From: a virus
Direction: 5' to 3' (one strand)
DNA length: 64,000 nt
IMG/VR virus record: IMGVR_UViG_3300035034_003571
Location: 1-64,000 of that record
The position numbers and the translations under genes are program-made. Below the pieces are notes generated by a model. It was not told the origin of the DNA, searched no databases, and was given only the letters and a program-made list of their open reading frames with translations. This document shows, one piece after another, positions 60,446 through 64,000 of this stretch. The first letter of the stretch is position 1. Each line of letters begins with the position of its first letter.

Positions 60446-63400
60446 TCCTTATCATTAAAAGTAGCATCCGGATTATCTTTTAGAAATACGCCAGATCCAA
60501 AGGGGACTCTGGCTTTTTCTTCTATTTCATCTTTTTGAGCTTCCAAATCTTTCGACATTCTATAAAAAGAATCATCTTTAGTACTAGATCTTTTTGGGTA
60601 TCCATAATCTTCTGAATTAATTATCCCAGGATCACTATCCTCTACTTTTCTTTCTAAATGATTTATAACTTCTATAAATGCAGTTTTTGATATCTCATAT
60701 ACATTACCTTTAGAATCTTCTATAGAATTATAGATTGTATATAGTCCCGCTTCATTAAATGTGAATATAAAATATGGAGAATTTTTAATGTCTAATAATT
60801 CCTCTCCAGTCTTCTGATTACTCAAAACCCACCTATTCGAACTTTTACCAAATATATTAGAATCGTAATTACTAAAGAATATAGTAGACATTAAAGGAAC
60901 CGACATATTTTTTCCGTCCCTGTGTAAGTCCGCCCATTTCCATGGGTTCGTTCCATAGTTTGATATAATTGAACCCATAGATTTCCCCGTTTTTACTTCA
61001 GGAGCTAAGGAAAGTCCTATAAATATTTCATCTCCGTCTCCTATATTTTTCCCAGTATAAAATAAATCTCCTTCATCTGAATCTGTATAAGAAAATCCAT
61101 CTATTGTAAATCCACTAGGTCCCAGAGAGGATAAATTATAATAATCCGAATTGCCTCCATCTAGTCCAGTTTTTAGCATAGTCCCTCCGCTGGCACCAAA
61201 ATAAACAGAATGAGTGTAAGAAGAAGATACGGACGAGCTTTCTATTCCGAAAGAAATCCCGGAATCTACTTCCACGTCATAAGAGCCTATAAATTTTATA
61301 TCCCCTGCTGGTTCTATAGTTATTATTCCTGTTCCATATTCAGTTTCTATAATATTAGATTCTTGTCCGAATATTGTTGAAGTAGGCCCAGTTATCGCTT
61401 GAAATATATAATGTCTATCTAATCCAGAAGAACTCGATATGGAGTTTTCATCAATTATAGTTTCACTTATTCCACTATCTATATAATTTTCGTTGGAATC
61501 TATCAGAATGTAAAACCCATAATTTCCGGAAGTAATTCCAGCCCCTATTTCAAAGTCTCCGAAAGAAAATGAAGTAGAATTTGCAATTCCTGTTATTAAG
61601 GAGGTTCCGTTACTTTTCTCTGTACTTATCCCATTTATTTTAACATTATTTCCTGGACCTATACCAGAATTAATATCCATCGTAGACTTTAAATTTAACT
61701 CTTTATCTAATTTTAAATAAATGCTAGTTTCACCCAAAGTACCCTTATTTCCTCCTATTACCCCAGGTAATCCAATAATATCAAAGTATCCATTATTTTC
61801 TCCAGAATATGTATATAATACAGATCCAGTTCCGCCGAGGTTAGCTGAAATCTTTATATCATTTTTTGTTATTTCTAATTTGGGGGTAGTTATAAAATTA
61901 GGATCGTCAATATTAGTTGGGAAATGTCTGAATTTTTTTAGAAAGTAATTACTTTTTAATGAATTAGGATCTGATAAATCTATTCCTCCTAATGAGGTTT
62001 CAGTTCCTATATTACAATCAATTTCCATTATGAATATCCCTGAATCTCCTCCACTTGGATCATACCAAGAAGGGATAAAAGGAGAAGACGTTCCTCCAGT
62101 ATATTCAGATAGGATCCAGGGATAATCACCGGTTGCTCCCTGTATATTTGATGAATTGATATTAGAGATTCCTATTGCAGAACCAATAGGCCCTCCGCCG
62201 GATGCACCTCCAGGGTAATTACCATATACAAATTCACCAGCTTCGATATTATTTTTATATCCCCCAAGTATATAAACAGATTCGTTATTTTCTGAATTTT
62301 TTATGTCATAGATGTATGTAGAATCTCCTCTAACCTTATTATAGCCCTTCAATTGACCTAATTTATTATAATAAACAATCAATCCCATTTCAGATGGTAT
62401 TGGTGAACCTGAAGTAGAGTTTGTATTATTAACAATTTCCTCGGTTCCGTCAGCTTTTATACCCAAATTTATTGAAGACGCAGCCGGTAAACTAATACCA
62501 ACAATATAAATATCTCCTATGACGTTCACACTAATATTGCTGGCAGAAGAAATGTCTGTCGATCCAGTTAATCCAGTTAATCCAGTTATCCAGGTATTTG
62601 AAGGAATTTTTCTCGATTCTTTTAATTCAAAATAATCTGGGATTTCGCTTTTGTTCCAATATTCTTGCTTTCCTGCACTACCGTCAGCAACATCAGAAAT
62701 AGGAACACTAAGGAATAAATTACGCCTATCTAATCCTGGATTATCCCCAGCAAGGTAAAGATCCTGATATGTCCTCCAAGAAGGATATTCCCAAGAATAT
62801 TTATCAACCTTTGGGGTTTTTAATCCATCTGATGGAGTATGGTATATAAAATTCCATCCAGTAGCACCAATATTTTTAGCTGATGCATATACATGAGGCG
62901 TTATAAAATTAAATAAAGAAATGTCATTTAAACATGTTATTAGAATTTCGTCTGGGTAATATGTAGTTTCTTTATTTTTTGATTTTTTCCAAAAAGATAT
63001 AATTTCGGTAACTTGATCACTAGGGATTTCAGAGTTACTTTCAGTATAATTTACAATGATATCTCCATTAAAGTAAAAAAGCCCATTACCATTTTCGTTA
63101 TATCCATCACCTACCGTGAAAAATACTTGTCCGTTAGAAGATGCTTTTACTATAAATATTTCAGATGGAGAAGGAATATCGGAATTCGAAGAGTTCCAAA
63201 CTTTATATTCACCCTCAGAGGAAAGGAAAACTAATCCCTCCTTAGTACCAATCCATAAATTCCCATCCTCATCAAAATCTAAACTATATACTACCGAAGA
63301 AGGTAATCCGGAATTTCCGGAATTTAATATTTTAACAGAGCCTAGAGTATTACCAACATCTAAAAGGTCTAATTCCACTCTGGAACTCCCCCCATTAAAT

Positions 63401-63981
63401 ATTAATATACCTATTTCTGTAGCTACCCAATATTCATAAGAATTTCCTTCAATACCTTTAGCTTTTATATCATATGTGTGATTCCATGTATAACCTTCTA
63501 ATATTTCAGACCATTTATTTAAGGATTCTTCATACCTATATAAATACCCTCCTGTTGCTCCAGAGGATCCTGTTGCTCCTGTAACTCCTACACCTCCGTT
63601 AAGCTCCGTTATAAAAGCTAAAGTTTCTCCTCCAAAAGGGCTTGAATAAATTTTACTAACCTCGTAAGAATCTCCGGTAATACCTAAATCTTCTAAACCC
63701 CAAGTTTCTGAATCTTGAGAATATTCGCCGGTAAGTTTAAAAACGATTACATCAGAAACATAAGGAGCAGTAGCACAACCAACCCATTTATTTCCTATCG
63801 GGTCTATTGAGATTGATCTAGTGTCTAAATAATATGGAGAATTACTAGGAACTGCGGAATTTGTAAAATTATATTTATTAAAAACCGATCCGTCGTATTT
63901 TACTACATCTGCTCCAGTAATCCAGATATCATTGGATCTATCTATACTAATATCTGTTATTATATTTCCTAAATTTGCCAT
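60442..63981 (-). CDS. Tail-fibre/tip protein with N-terminal beta-propeller repeats
   Basis: 1179 residues. The N-terminal about 330 residues contain propeller-type repeats like those of two-component-sensor Reg_prop domains: ISIDRSNDIWITGADVVKYD, ISIDPIGNKWVGCA and SLDFDEDGNLWIGTKEGLVFL. The middle and C-terminal parts are Gly/Ser-rich and beta-rich with several Gly-Ala-Thr-Gly turns. The C-terminus is charged and partly helical. A ligand-binding propeller at a fibre tip is plausible. The start has AGGAGGAAG 9 nt upstream, a clear Shine-Dalgarno sequence. Confidence 0.7.
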   Translation of the reverse strand: MANLGNIITDISIDRSNDIWITGADVVKYDGSVFNKYNFTNSAVPSNSPYYLDTRSISIDPIGNKWVGCATAPYVSDVIVFKLTGEYSQDSETWGLEDLGITGDSYEVSKIYSSPFGGETLAFITELNGGVGVTGATGSSGATGGYLYRYEESLNKWSEILEGYTWNHTYDIKAKGIEGNSYEYWVATEIGILIFNGGSSRVELDLLDVGNTLGSVKILNSGNSGLPSSVVYSLDFDEDGNLWIGTKEGLVFLSSEGEYKVWNSSNSDIPSPSEIFIVKASSNGQVFFTVGDGYNENGNGLFYFNGDIIVNYTESNSEIPSDQVTEIISFWKKSKNKETTYYPDEILITCLNDISLFNFITPHVYASAKNIGATGWNFIYHTPSDGLKTPKVDKYSWEYPSWRTYQDLYLAGDNPGLDRRNLFLSVPISDVADGSAGKQEYWNKSEIPDYFELKESRKIPSNTWITGLTGLTGSTDISSASNISVNVIGDIYIVGISLPAASSINLGIKADGTEEIVNNTNSTSGSPIPSEMGLIVYYNKLGQLKGYNKVRGDSTYIYDIKNSENNESVYILGGYKNNIEAGEFVYGNYPGGASGGGPIGSAIGISNINSSNIQGATGDYPWILSEYTGGTSSPFIPSWYDPSGGDSGIFIMEIDCNIGTETSLGGIDLSDPNSLKSNYFLKKFRHFPTNIDDPNFITTPKLEITKNDIKISANLGGTGSVLYTYSGENNGYFDIIGLPGVIGGNKGTLGETSIYLKLDKELNLKSTMDINSGIGPGNNVKINGISTEKSNGTSLITGIANSTSFSFGDFEIGAGITSGNYGFYILIDSNENYIDSGISETIIDENSISSSSGLDRHYIFQAITGPTSTIFGQESNIIETEYGTGIITIEPAGDIKFIGSYDVEVDSGISFGIESSSVSSSYTHSVYFGASGGTMLKTGLDGGNSDYYNLSSLGPSGFTIDGFSYTDSDEGDLFYTGKNIGDGDEIFIGLSLAPEVKTGKSMGSIISNYGTNPWKWADLHRDGKNMSVPLMSTIFFSNYDSNIFGKSSNRWVLSNQKTGEELLDIKNSPYFIFTFNEAGLYTIYNSIEDSKGNVYEISKTAFIEVINHLERKVEDSDPGIINSEDYGYPKRSSTKDDSFYRMSKDLEAQKDEIEEKARVPFGSGVFLKDNPDATFNDKD

Positions 63982-63986
63982 TATAA

Positions 63987-63996
63987 GCTTCCTCCT
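63987..63996 (-). promoter_or_regulatory. Strong Shine-Dalgarno sequence before the propeller gene
   Basis: Minus-strand TAGGAGGAAG followed by about 6 nt and the ATG at 63981. Most other starts in the window have A/T-rich leaders with no such motif, so this gene stands out. Confidence 0.7.
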
Positions 63997-64000
63997 ATTT

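Noticed and set aside
38759-63981. Many plus-strand ORFs of 60-130 codons opposite the structural genes
   Set aside because: All lie inside long minus-strand genes, have compositions expected of antisense frames, and show no motifs or upstream signals.
1-64000. tRNA genes, rRNA, CRISPR arrays or insertion sequences
   Set aside because: I found no cloverleaf-like sequence, no repeat-spacer pattern and no transposase. Coding density leaves few gaps above 100 bp.

Overview
The window is an AT-rich stretch of a large T4-like (myovirus-type) phage genome that probably infects a Bacteroidota (Flavobacteriia-like) host. The T4 lineage is shown by a B-family polymerase with T4-type motifs, a probable sliding clamp, gp32, gp61 primase, both type II topoisomerase subunits, UvsW and a UvsY-like protein. 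The Bacteroidota link is an inference from three things: a 58-residue Hc1-like histone H1 relative (27842-28018), mostly A-rich start regions without Shine-Dalgarno sequences, and a spanin-like protein of a kind seen in Bacteroidetes phages.

Layout. Almost everything is on the minus strand. 1-270: 3' end of a plus-strand gene with a 30-bp tandem repeat, then a bidirectional terminator. 271-18152: RHH-like protein, RimK/RimB-like fusion, C-terminal half of DNA polymerase, a plus-strand homing endonuclease, sliding clamp, topoisomerase small subunit broken by a split intein, L,D-transpeptidase-like protein, DnaJ, topoisomerase large subunit, glycosyltransferase, adenylate kinase, HAD phosphatase and the C-terminal half of a B12-type ribonucleotide reductase. 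18158-25294: the rest of the reductase, dUTPase, N-terminal half of DNA polymerase, GIY-YIG endonuclease and amidase endolysin. 25354-31214: small proteins, the histone, and a ligase-NMN adenylyltransferase fusion. 31257-38159: UvsW (split intein), UvsY-like, primase, gp32 and a RuvC-like nuclease. 38193-63981: virion, baseplate and fibre genes with collagen-like and propeller proteins, interrupted by a plus-strand phoH.

The most striking theme is gene fracture. Three genes (nrdJ, topoisomerase subunit 52, uvsW) are each cut into two ORFs by a split intein, and a free-standing nuclease ORF sits between the halves. This is the 'fractured gene' arrangement known from environmental phage DNA. 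nrdJ also carries a complete LAGLIDADG intein. DNA polymerase is fractured without any intein, and its halves lie about 18.6 kb apart. The six mobile nucleases belong to five families: LAGLIDADG, GIY-YIG, HNH, Vsr-like and PD-(D/E)XK.

A second theme is regulation. The octamer GATATATA lies just upstream of many starts, oriented with the gene, and is probably a phage promoter element. At the endolysin and at two to three endonuclease genes it sits at the end of the left arm or in the loop of an inverted repeat whose right arm covers or abuts the start codon. This recalls T4 lysozyme and I-TevI, where long early transcripts are translationally silent and short late transcripts are active.

A third theme is recurrent F-x-x-F-L-x-E-like N-termini on unrelated proteins. 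They resemble the T4 capsid-targeting sequence.
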